DNA of 64,000 nucleotides from JBFMAI01 sp040755725 (GTDB taxonomy: Bacteria; Planctomycetota; Phycisphaerae; UBA1845; Fen-1342). This document shows, one piece after another, positions 16,921-24,777 of this stretch (position 1 is its first letter; each line of letters starts with the position of its first letter). The DNA lies in the NCBI GenBank assembly GCA_040755725.1, contig JBFMAI010000037.1:4802-68801 (forward strand), in the 5' to 3' direction. The position numbers were made by a program, and so were the translations under genes. The notes under the pieces are model-generated. The model was not told where the DNA came from, searched no databases, and saw only the letters and a program-made list of their open reading frames with translations.

Positions 16921-18738
16921 TCAGACCTTCTCCGTGCGGTGCGCGGCGGTCGGGCTGGCCGGCGGTTCTTCCGGCGCGGGGATCACTTCGTTGGGATACG
17001 CGAGGGGCTCGCGATAGTCCGCGCAAGCCCGGCCGAGGGCGGCGTGGACCAAGCCGACAAAGAAGGGCTGCGGTGACAAGGGGCGGCTGGTGAGCTCGGG
17101 ATGCGCCTGGGTGCCGACGTAGTAGGGGTGCAGCGCCGAGACCAACTCGAGGATGTTCATGATCTCCGCCCGGGGCGACTTGCCGGAGAAGATCATGCCG
17201 GCCGCCTCCAGTTGCGGAATATAGCGCGGGTCCACCTCATACCGGTGACGGAAGCGCATGCGGGTCCGCGGGCCGAACATCCGCTCGGCCAGCGTCCCCG
17301 GCTTGACCGCCACATCGTGGCCCCCCAGCCGCATCGTGCCGCCCAACCCCTCGATCTCCTTCTGCTCCGGCAGCAGGTTGATGACCGGGTGGCGGCACTC
17401 GTTGTCGATCTCGGTCGAGTTGGCGTCCTCCAGCCCGACCACGTTCCGAGCGAACTCGATCACCGCCATCTGGAAGCCGTAGCAGATGCCCAGGCACGGC
17501 AAGCCGTGCGTCCGAGCGTACTTGAGGCACGCGATCTTGCCCTCGGCCCCGCGCGTGCCGAACGCCCCAGGTACGATGATGCCGTGCAGGTCCTTGAGCG
17601 ATTCGGCGGCGGTGTCGTCCGTGAGCTGCGACGTGTCCACCCACCGCGTCTGCACCTTGCAGCCCAGATAGACGCCGGCGTGTTCCAGGGCCTTGAGGAT
17701 GCTCGCGTACGCATCCCGCACCGCCGTGTACTTGCCCGTGATGCCAATCATCACCTCGCGCGTGGCGTTGCGGAGGCGGGTGAGATACTGGACCCAGTGC
17801 TCGCGGGCCGCGCGCTCGCCGTCCTCGTCGACCCGGGGTTTGAGATCGAGCCAGTCCATCACCGCCCGGTCGTAGCCGGCCCCGCGCAGCAGTTCCGGGA
17901 TCAGGTACACGCTCTCGCAATCGTGCATACTGAAGACGCGCTCGGGCGGCACGTTCGAGAAGAGCGCGATCTTCTCCCGCACTTTGCGCGTCACGGGCGT
18001 GTGGGCCCGGCAGGCGATGATGTGCGGCTGCACGCCGCACTCCAGCAGCCGCCGAATGCCGAGCTGGGCGGCCTTGCTCTTCTGCTCGCCGAGGATGACG
18101 GGTTCGAGCACATAGGTCAGGGCGACGAAACAGACGCTCCGCTGCCCCTCTTCGAAAGCAAGCTGCCGCATGGCCTCAATGTAGTGGGCGTTTTCCACGT
18201 CGCCGACGGTGCCGCCGATCTCGACGAACACCACGTCCGCTTTCGTGGCCACCGCCAGCTCGCGCAGCCGGTTCTTCACCTCCCCCGTCACGTGCGGGAT
18301 CATCTGCACGTCGCGGCCGAGGTAGGCGCCGGTCCGCTCGCGTTCGAGCACCCGGCGGTAAACCTGCCCGTTGGTGATGAAATTGAGGCGGCTGAGGTTC
18401 TGGTCCAGGGCCCGCTCGTAGGTGCCCAGGTCCATGTCGCACTCGGTGCCGTCGTCCAGGACGAAAACCTCGCCGTGGCGGAAGGGGTTCAGCGTGCCCG
18501 AGTCGATGTTGAGGTAGCCCTCCAGCTTGACCGGGGCGACGACGAGCCCCTTGTCCTGGAGGCACCGCGCTAACGAGGAGCTAAAGATCCCTTTACCCAG
18601 CCCGCTGATCACCGTACCAAAGACCACGACGAACTTCGTCGAGCCCACTTTGTAGCCCGCGGGCAACGGCAGGTAGAACTCCGTGTCCCCGGACTGGTCG
18701 CGGATCGACTCTAGCAACCGGTCGGCGTCCATGGGCAC
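16921..18738 (-). CDS. pyrG: CTP synthase (glutamine-hydrolysing), divergent subfamily
   Basis: PyrG aminates UTP to CTP using glutamine and ATP. Residues about 33-300 form the synthetase domain (P-loop-like GTVISGLGKGIFSSSLAR, HGEVFVLDDGTECDMDLGTY, VEIGGTVGDVENAHYIEAMR); residues about 335-590 form the class I amidotransferase with LGICYGFQMAV (nucleophile Cys) and GTQAHPELTSRP (His/Glu). Several stretches that are nearly invariant in the family differ here: GTVISGLGKG instead of GGVVSSLGKG, and KLEGYLNIDSGTLNPF instead of KxDPYxNxDPGTMSPx. A ~30-residue N-terminal extension precedes the domain. The GTG start at 18738 has AAGG six nt upstream; ATG at 18732 is possible. It lies 56 bp below kdsB, which uses CTP. 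Confidence 0.93.
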   Translation of the reverse strand: MPMDADRLLESIRDQSGDTEFYLPLPAGYKVGSTKFVVVFGTVISGLGKGIFSSSLARCLQDKGLVVAPVKLEGYLNIDSGTLNPFRHGEVFVLDDGTECDMDLGTYERALDQNLSRLNFITNGQVYRRVLERERTGAYLGRDVQMIPHVTGEVKNRLRELAVATKADVVFVEIGGTVGDVENAHYIEAMRQLAFEEGQRSVCFVALTYVLEPVILGEQKSKAAQLGIRRLLECGVQPHIIACRAHTPVTRKVREKIALFSNVPPERVFSMHDCESVYLIPELLRGAGYDRAVMDWLDLKPRVDEDGERAAREHWVQYLTRLRNATREVMIGITGKYTAVRDAYASILKALEHAGVYLGCKVQTRWVDTSQLTDDTAAESLKDLHGIIVPGAFGTRGAEGKIACLKYARTHGLPCLGICYGFQMAVIEFARNVVGLEDANSTEIDNECRHPVINLLPEQKEIEGLGGTMRLGGHDVAVKPGTLAERMFGPRTRMRFRHRYEVDPRYIPQLEAAGMIFSGKSPRAEIMNILELVSALHPYYVGTQAHPELTSRPLSPQPFFVGLVHAALGRACADYREPLAYPNEVIPAPEEPPASPTAAHRTEKV

Positions 18739-18794
18739 ATTCTACCTTGGGGCGGCCGAAGTTTCCTGCCGGCGGAGTGAACCGGCCGCTGGGT

Positions 18795-19547
18795 TCAGGG
18801 CCGCCGGCGCTGCCGGGCAACGAACTGCTCATAATCCCGCGGCGTGTCGATGCCGACGCACGCCTGTTCGACGATCTCGACGGCCAGCGCCGCGCCGCGT
18901 TCCAGCACACGTAGTTGTTCGAGCTTTTCCACTTGCTCCAGCACACCCGGGGGCCAGGCGGCGAGCTTCAGCAGAAACGAACGGCGGTAAGCATAGACGC
19001 CCAGATGCAGGAGGCACGCCGCGGGTCGCCCCACGGCGCCGGCGTCTCGCGGATATGGTATCAGCGCCCGCGAGAAATACAGCGCTCGTCCACCCGAATT
19101 GACCACGACCTTGACCGCGTTGGGGTCGCGCGGATCGGCGTCAGCGGGGAAAGGGCACGCCAGCGTGGCTATCGGACATTCGGTGGGCTCGCGGGCCAGC
19201 CGCTCGGCCAGGCGATCGAGATAATCTGGCTCCACTTCTGGTTCATCGCCCTGGACATTCAGAATGATGTCATCCTCACCGCCCGGCAGCCTGCGGACCA
19301 CCTCCGCGATCCGGTCGGTGCCGCTCGGATGGTCGGGCCGGGTCATGACGGCTTCGCCGCCGAAGCTCCGCACCGCCGCCGCGATTCGTTCGTCGTCGGT
19401 GGCCACGATGCAGCGGCGGACACGGCGGGCCCGGCCGACCCGCTCGCAGACGTGTTGAATGAGGGGCTTGCCAGTCTCGCGGGCGAGGGGTTTTCCGGGA
19501 AAACGGGTGGAGGCGTAACGCGCGGGGATGATCGCCAGGACGTCCAT
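18795..19547 (-). CDS. kdsB: 3-deoxy-manno-octulosonate cytidylyltransferase
   Basis: KdsB activates KDO with CTP to CMP-KDO for lipopolysaccharide inner-core synthesis. The 250-residue product starts with IIPARYASTRFPGKPL, the nucleotide-binding motif, and carries CIVATDDERI, TRPDHPSGTDRIAEV, IILNVQGDEPEV, YFSRALIPYPRD and HLGVYAYRRSFL, all typical of the family, and ends with EQACVGIDTPRDYE. The frame extends upstream to 19844 but the ATG at 19547 begins directly at the conserved N-terminus and gives the family length. Co-orientation with pyrG 56 bp downstream couples CTP supply to CTP use. Presence of kdsB implies an LPS-bearing outer membrane. Confidence 0.95.
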   Translation of the reverse strand: MDVLAIIPARYASTRFPGKPLARETGKPLIQHVCERVGRARRVRRCIVATDDERIAAAVRSFGGEAVMTRPDHPSGTDRIAEVVRRLPGGEDDIILNVQGDEPEVEPDYLDRLAERLAREPTECPIATLACPFPADADPRDPNAVKVVVNSGGRALYFSRALIPYPRDAGAVGRPAACLLHLGVYAYRRSFLLKLAAWPPGVLEQVEKLEQLRVLERGAALAVEIVEQACVGIDTPRDYEQFVARQRRRP

Positions 19548-19776
19548 GCGACAATCCGCGGTCGCCGGGGGAACCACGTCGGCGCCGGGCGCATGATACC
19601 GGGGCCGTTCCGTCGTGCAACGTGGAACGGATGGTCCGGGGTAATCCTCACCGCGCTCCCCAATCGCGCTGCGGTCCGCAAACGCTATCCGCGTCACGAA
19701 ACGGCCGTATAATGCCGCATTCTCGCGGCGCGGGTTGTCGCCGCCGCGAGACGGACCACGAACCCTCAGGGACGCG

Positions 19777-21849
19777 ATGGACCTGGACAAGATACGCAAC
19801 ATCGGCATCGCCGCGCATATCGACGCCGGCAAGACCACGACCACCGAGCGCGTGCTGTTTTATAGCGGCACCATCCACCGCATGGGCGACGTGGACGACG
19901 GTACCACGATCACCGACTTCGACGTCGAGGAGCAGCAGCGCGGCATCACCATCTACTCGGCGGCCGTCTCGCTCGCCTGGCGCGACTGCCGGATCAATCT
20001 GATCGACACGCCGGGGCACGTGGACTTCACCGCCGAGGTCGAGCGCAGCCTGCGCGTGCTGGACGGGGCGGTCGTGGTCTTTGATTCGAAGGAGGGCGTC
20101 GAGGCTCAGTCGGAGACCGTCTGGCGGCAGGCGGACAAATACAAGGTCCCGCGCATTTGCTTTCTCAACAAGATGGACAAACTCGGGGCGGACTTCCACT
20201 ATGCTCTGGGGACAATCCGCAGCCGCCTCGGCGCCAATCCCATCGCTATCCAGCTCCCGCTCGGCCAGGAAAGCTCTTTCCGCGGCGTCATCGACCTCGT
20301 GACCATGCAGGCCCGCGACTACAGTCGCGGCGGCGACGGCACCAAGTTCGATGTCGTCGACATCCCGACGGACCGGATGGATGAGGCCCGGCATTTCCGC
20401 CACATCCTGGAGGAGAAGGTCGCTGAACTCGACGACGAACTAATGGGGAAGTACGTCGAGAACCAGCCGCTGACGGCGGAGGAAATTCGCCAGGCGCTGC
20501 GAAAGGGCACGCTTAGCCGGCGTTGCCAGCCGGTCTTGTGCGGGTCGGCCTTGCGCTACATCGGCGTGCAGGGCGTGCTCGACGCGGTGTGCGATTACTT
20601 GCCGTCGCCGCTGGACGTACCGCCGATCGAGGGGCGCGACCCGGAGGACCCGGCCAAGATCGTGACGCGGAAATGCGACCCCGGGGCCCCGCTGGCGGCC
20701 CTGGTGTTCAAGGTCGTCGGCGATGCCCACGGGGACCTGCACTTCATTCGCGTCTACTCCGGCGTCCTGAAGGCCGGCTCGCGCGTGCTGAACGTGGGCC
20801 GCAAGAAGAAGGAGAACCTGCCGCAGCTCTTCCGCATCTTCGCCAAGCGGCGCGAGAAGCTCGAGAAGGCCTCCGCCGGGGACATTGTCGCCGCCGTCGG
20901 ACTCAAGGAAACGCAGACCGGCGACACGCTGTGCGACACCCGCGGTGGGACGGTGCTGCTGGAGCGGATCGAGTTCCCCGAGACGGTCATCAGCCTGGCG
21001 ATCGAGCCGGAATCGAGCGCCGACCGCGACAAGCTCCACGAGGTGCTGCGGATGCTCGCGCGCAGCGACCCGACGTTCGAGTGCCGCGTTTCGCAGGAAA
21101 CAAGCCAAACGCTCATCAGCGGCATGGGCGAACTGCACCTGGAGGTGATCTGCCACCGGATCGAACGCGACTTCGGCGTCAAAGTGAAAGTCGGCCGGCC
21201 GCGCGTCGCCTACCGCGAGGCCATCACGCGGGCCGCGGAGGCCGAGGGGCGGTTGGTGAAGCAGACGGGCGGTCGCGGGCAATACGCCGTCGTCCGCCTG
21301 CGCGTCGAGCCGTTCGTGCCCGCGCCGGGCGAGGAGCACTTCCGCTTCATCAACGCGATCACCGGCGGAGCGATCCGGGCGGAGTACGTGCGGGCGGTCG
21401 CGGAAGGCGTCCGGGAGGCGAGCCGCGCGGGGGCGCTGGGCGGGTTCCCGGTCATTAACGTCCAGACCACCCTGCTCGACGGCCAGGAGCACCCCGAGGA
21501 TTCCAGCGACCTGGCCTTCGAGACGGCCGGCAGCATCGCGTTCCAGAAGGCCGTCGAGCAGGCCGGCCCCGTGCTGCTCGAACCCATCATGAAGGTCGAG
21601 GTCGTTACGCCGGAGGAGTATTACGGCGCGATCAACGGCGACCTGACGGCCCGGCGGGCGGTCATCACCGGGACCACGATGCGTGGTCGCAACCACGTGG
21701 TGACGGCGGAAGCGCCGCTGGCGGCGATGTTCGGCTACGCGACGCAGGTGCGGTCGCTGTCGCAGGGCCGGGCGTCCTACAGCATGGAACCGTGCCGCTA
21801 CGAGCGCATGCCGGACAACCTCGCCCAGCAGGTGCTTGGGATGCTCTGA
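19777..21849 (+). CDS. fusA: Elongation factor G, probable second-type paralogue
   Basis: The 690-residue GTPase has all EF-G domains: G1 AHIDAGKTTT, switch I with EEQQRGITI, G3 DTPGHVDF, G4 NKMD, and G5 CGSAL; domain II (FKVVGDAHGDLHFIRVYSG), domain III (SGMGELHLEV), domain IV (YREAITRAAEAEGRLVKQTG, GGRGQYAVV) and C-terminal domain V (EPIMKVEVVTPEEYYGAI). The switch-I region HRMGDVDDGTTITDFD, rather than the GEVHDG...TMDWM of translocation EF-G, resembles EF-G2-type factors, so it may be a ribosome-recycling or specialised paralogue; this is inference. ATG 19777 is chosen because it opens at DLDKIRNIGIAAHIDAG; the frame is open to 19735. It is divergent from kdsB. Confidence 0.92.
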   Translation: MDLDKIRNIGIAAHIDAGKTTTTERVLFYSGTIHRMGDVDDGTTITDFDVEEQQRGITIYSAAVSLAWRDCRINLIDTPGHVDFTAEVERSLRVLDGAVVVFDSKEGVEAQSETVWRQADKYKVPRICFLNKMDKLGADFHYALGTIRSRLGANPIAIQLPLGQESSFRGVIDLVTMQARDYSRGGDGTKFDVVDIPTDRMDEARHFRHILEEKVAELDDELMGKYVENQPLTAEEIRQALRKGTLSRRCQPVLCGSALRYIGVQGVLDAVCDYLPSPLDVPPIEGRDPEDPAKIVTRKCDPGAPLAALVFKVVGDAHGDLHFIRVYSGVLKAGSRVLNVGRKKKENLPQLFRIFAKRREKLEKASAGDIVAAVGLKETQTGDTLCDTRGGTVLLERIEFPETVISLAIEPESSADRDKLHEVLRMLARSDPTFECRVSQETSQTLISGMGELHLEVICHRIERDFGVKVKVGRPRVAYREAITRAAEAEGRLVKQTGGRGQYAVVRLRVEPFVPAPGEEHFRFINAITGGAIRAEYVRAVAEGVREASRAGALGGFPVINVQTTLLDGQEHPEDSSDLAFETAGSIAFQKAVEQAGPVLLEPIMKVEVVTPEEYYGAINGDLTARRAVITGTTMRGRNHVVTAEAPLAAMFGYATQVRSLSQGRASYSMEPCRYERMPDNLAQQVLGML

Positions 21850-21910
21850 CGAACGGGAGCGAGCAGTCTGCATTGACCGCGACTCCGCCGCTCGCTACGG
21901 TTCGGCCACC

Positions 21911-23746
21911 ATGTCCCTGTCGTCGAACGGCCGCCTCGGACCCATTGAAGCGCCCCGCCGACGTTGGCGCGCGGCGTGGATCGTGGCCCTGGGGCTGGGC
22001 GCCGTGGGGATCCTCCTGTTCGCGCTTTGGATGGGGGCCGTCGATACGGGCACCACGACCCCTGCCGCCGCCGCGATCACGCCCGCCACGCGCTACGGCG
22101 CGTGGGTGCTGACGCCGGCGGTCGTGACGATCCTGCTGGCCATCGCCTTGCGACAAGTGATCCCCGCGCTGTCCGTCGGCGTCGTGCTGGCGGCGATCAT
22201 GCTCGCCCCGTTTCCGCCCGACCAGACCGCGTACGGCCGTGACCTTGTCGGGGCGGTGCGCCTGGCGACCGAGCACTACCTGGTCACCGCGGTGGCCGAC
22301 CCCGGCCACGTCAAGGTCATCGTCTTCAGCCTGCTGATCGGCGGCATGGTCGGCGTGATCGCGGCCAACGGCGGCACGGGGGCCGTGGTCAACGCCATCG
22401 CCCGCTGGGGGACGACCCGGCGGCGCGGGCAGACGGCGACGTGGGCGGCGGGTTTGCTCGTGTTCTTCGATGACTACGCCAACGCGATGATCATCGGGCC
22501 GGCGATGCGGCCGGTGTGCGATCGGCTGCGCATCAGCCGGGCGAAACTCGCGTACATCGTGGATTCGACCGCGGCCCCGGTCGCGTCGATCGCCCTGATC
22601 GGGACGTGGATCGGCTATGAGATCGGCTGCATTCAGGCGGGGTTGGACCAGCTTGCGACGCGGCCGGACTTCCTCGCCGACGTCGGCGGCTACCAGGCGT
22701 TCGTCCGCAGCCTGCCGTACCGCTTCTACCCCATTCTGGCGCTGGTCATGGTCCTGTTGATCGCGCTGCTGGACCGCGATTTCGGTCCCATGCGCCGCGC
22801 CGAGCGCGAGGCGCTCGCATCACGTGCCGCCGATCCGACCAGCACCGGCGCGACGGTTGCCGGACGGGCTTGGTACGCCGTCGTGCCGGTCCTGATTCTC
22901 GTCGTGTTCACGCTCACGCTGCTTGTGCTGCCGGGGCTGCGGTCGATCGAGTGGGGGACGTTCACGCCGCCGCCCGGCACGCCCTACGTCGTCGCCGTGC
23001 TCCAACGCGTCCTGGCCGACGCTGACCCGTTCAACCCAATCCTGTACGCGGCATTGGCGTCACTGCTGGCGGCCGGGGTCCTCTCGCTCGTCACGGGCGC
23101 GCTCGACCTGCGCCAGACGGTCGAGAGCACCACGGAGTCCATGTCTCGCCTGCTGCCGACCATCGTAATTCTCGTCCTGGCCTGGACCGTGTCGGCGACG
23201 ATGAAGGACCTGCAACTTGGTGAGGTGGCGGTCGGCCTGCTGCGGTCGGCCGGGTTCGACGAACCGGGGCGTTTGCGGAGTCTGCCGGCCTGCATCTTCC
23301 TCGCTGCGTGCGTGGTGTCGTTTGCCACGGGCACGTCGTGGGGCACGATGGGCATTCTCGGCCCCGCCGCCGTCGGGATCGCCGCGGGGCTCGTGCCGCA
23401 CCTGCCGCCGGCCGAGGCCCAGCACGTCTTCTACGCCTCCGTCGGGGCGGTCTTGGCCGGCGCGGTCTTCGGCGATCACTGCTCGCCGATCAGCGACACG
23501 ACCGTGCTGTCGTCGCTGGCCAGCGGCTGCTCGCTGGAAGCGCACGTCTGGACGCAAATGCCGTATGCCGTGGTGGTGGCGGCGGTCGCCCTGCTGTGCG
23601 GCGACGTGTTCGTCCGGTACACCGACCTCGAGGCGTGGGCGGGGTTGCTGATCGGGTCAGGGATGCTGCTGGTCATCGTGCTGGCCGTGGGGCGACGGCC
23701 GGTGGCAACCGGCGTACCGCGCAAACCCGAACGCCAGACACCTTGA
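21911..23746 (+). CDS. NhaC-type Na+/H+ antiporter family membrane protein
   Basis: The ~611-residue polytopic protein has an N-terminal cytosolic stretch and at least ten hydrophobic segments (e.g. TPAVVTILLAIAL, VIVFSLLIGGMVGVIAANGG, AALASLLAAGVLSLV, PTIVILVLAWTVS). Signature motifs of the NhaC/IT superfamily are FFDDYANAMIIGPAMRP, FATGTSWGTMGILGPAA and FGDHCSPISDTTVLSSLASG. NhaC members exchange Na+/H+ or, in some branches, malate/lactate or amino acids, so the substrate is uncertain. The ATG at 21911 begins a plausible N-terminus; the frame is open from 21836 just before the fusA stop. The next gene starts one base after its stop. Confidence 0.88.
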   Translation: MSLSSNGRLGPIEAPRRRWRAAWIVALGLGAVGILLFALWMGAVDTGTTTPAAAAITPATRYGAWVLTPAVVTILLAIALRQVIPALSVGVVLAAIMLAPFPPDQTAYGRDLVGAVRLATEHYLVTAVADPGHVKVIVFSLLIGGMVGVIAANGGTGAVVNAIARWGTTRRRGQTATWAAGLLVFFDDYANAMIIGPAMRPVCDRLRISRAKLAYIVDSTAAPVASIALIGTWIGYEIGCIQAGLDQLATRPDFLADVGGYQAFVRSLPYRFYPILALVMVLLIALLDRDFGPMRRAEREALASRAADPTSTGATVAGRAWYAVVPVLILVVFTLTLLVLPGLRSIEWGTFTPPPGTPYVVAVLQRVLADADPFNPILYAALASLLAAGVLSLVTGALDLRQTVESTTESMSRLLPTIVILVLAWTVSATMKDLQLGEVAVGLLRSAGFDEPGRLRSLPACIFLAACVVSFATGTSWGTMGILGPAAVGIAAGLVPHLPPAEAQHVFYASVGAVLAGAVFGDHCSPISDTTVLSSLASGCSLEAHVWTQMPYAVVVAAVALLCGDVFVRYTDLEAWAGLLIGSGMLLVIVLAVGRRPVATGVPRKPERQTP

Positions 23747-23747
23747 C

Positions 23748-24320
23748 ATGGCGGAGCGTTGTCCACGATGCCGCTACCGTCTCTATGGGTTACCCGAGAC
23801 CCACACCTGTCCGGAGTGCGGGTTTGCGTACGATCCCGAATGCGTGATCATCCCGCTCCGCGCGTGGCGTCCGGGGGATCTGCTCTACGGCGCGGTCTGG
23901 GTGGGGTTCGCAGTGGCAGCCCTGCTGCTGCCAGCGCCAAGTTCATCGCGCGATCCGCCCGACTGGCGTGTTTGGAAGTTCACGTGCTTCGCGTTGTTGG
24001 CCGGCGGGTTCGGGTACTTGGTGTGGCGGCGACGGTTCAACCGCAACGCCGTCCTGATCAGCCACCGCGGCGTGACGTTCGCCACACCGCACGTTTCTGT
24101 GCGATTCGTCCCGTGGGCGCAAGCGTGGGAGGCCCGTTTCGACTGGTCCACTGGGCAGTTCTCTATCGTCGATCCTGACGGTCGTGCCGTTGTCACGTGC
24201 GACGGCGACGACCCGGGCAGCAATCGACTCGCTGCCCGATGTGCCTATGAGATCAATGAGCTGCGCGCCGTGTACAGCGGTCAATATGGCGACGCGTGGC
24301 GCGAGAATCAGGCTGACTAG
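23748..24320 (+). CDS. Zinc-ribbon membrane protein of unknown function
   Basis: The 190-residue protein begins with a zinc ribbon: CPRCRYRLYGLPETHTCPEC, two CxxC knuckles of the kind common in small planctomycete membrane proteins. Two hydrophobic segments follow (DLLYGAVWVGFAVAALLLP, KFTCFALLAGGFGYLVW), then a soluble C-terminal part (ISHRGVTFATPHVSVRFVPW...). The arrangement resembles a PH-like domain after two helices (bacterial PH/YdbT-like pattern), but this is tentative. It starts 1 bp after the antiporter stop, so the two are translationally coupled and may act together. Confidence 0.75.
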   Translation: MAERCPRCRYRLYGLPETHTCPECGFAYDPECVIIPLRAWRPGDLLYGAVWVGFAVAALLLPAPSSSRDPPDWRVWKFTCFALLAGGFGYLVWRRRFNRNAVLISHRGVTFATPHVSVRFVPWAQAWEARFDWSTGQFSIVDPDGRAVVTCDGDDPGSNRLAARCAYEINELRAVYSGQYGDAWRENQAD

Positions 24321-24777
24321 GCTTGGGCTCGAGCAAGGCCAGCCCACGTCGAGACGCGCCCCGCACGCCCGCCGCACAGCTCCCAACCGCCGCGACAGCG
24401 TCGGGTAACCTGGACCTGACCGGCATCCTGGAGGTCGCCGCAAACGGGATGCCGGTCGAGAACCTGTGGGACTCTCGGGTGGCCTCAGCGGCCTTCGGGT
24501 TCACGGTCCCGGAGAACAACACCCACGAAGTCCGGTGCAACGCCAATCAATCCCGCCCAGGAAACAACTCCGCGTCGGACCCCGGCGGCCCCGTGTTTTG
24601 TCCGTTTCTCGCTGCCGGCGGCAGGACTCCGCCGCTTCTTCGCCCGCCGGCTGGGACCGCGATCCCGTCGGACGGCACCCGTTGATGGACCGCGAGTCGG
24701 GAGCCCTCGCCTGAGTCGTGGGCTGTCGCGGCTCCCACTTCGTCCGCCACGCGGCGGGGCCGGTCCGAGCCGCGGCG
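24321..24777. other. Intergenic region, no supported gene
   Basis: These 457 bp between convergent genes contain a plus-strand open frame (24323-24685) with a protein-like stretch (ENLWDSRVASAAFGFTVPEN) but no ribosome-binding site, no recognisable domain and an Arg/Pro-rich remainder. It could be a decayed gene. No clear hairpin terminator was seen. Confidence 0.4.

Noticed and set aside
17101..18573. A 490-residue open frame antisense to pyrG
   Set aside because: It is a high-GC antisense shadow, rich in Val/Arg/His/Asp without known motifs.
24323..24685. Possible small gene after the zinc-ribbon protein
   Set aside because: There is a protein-like stretch but no ribosome-binding site, no domain and an Arg/Pro-rich remainder; kept only as a gap note.
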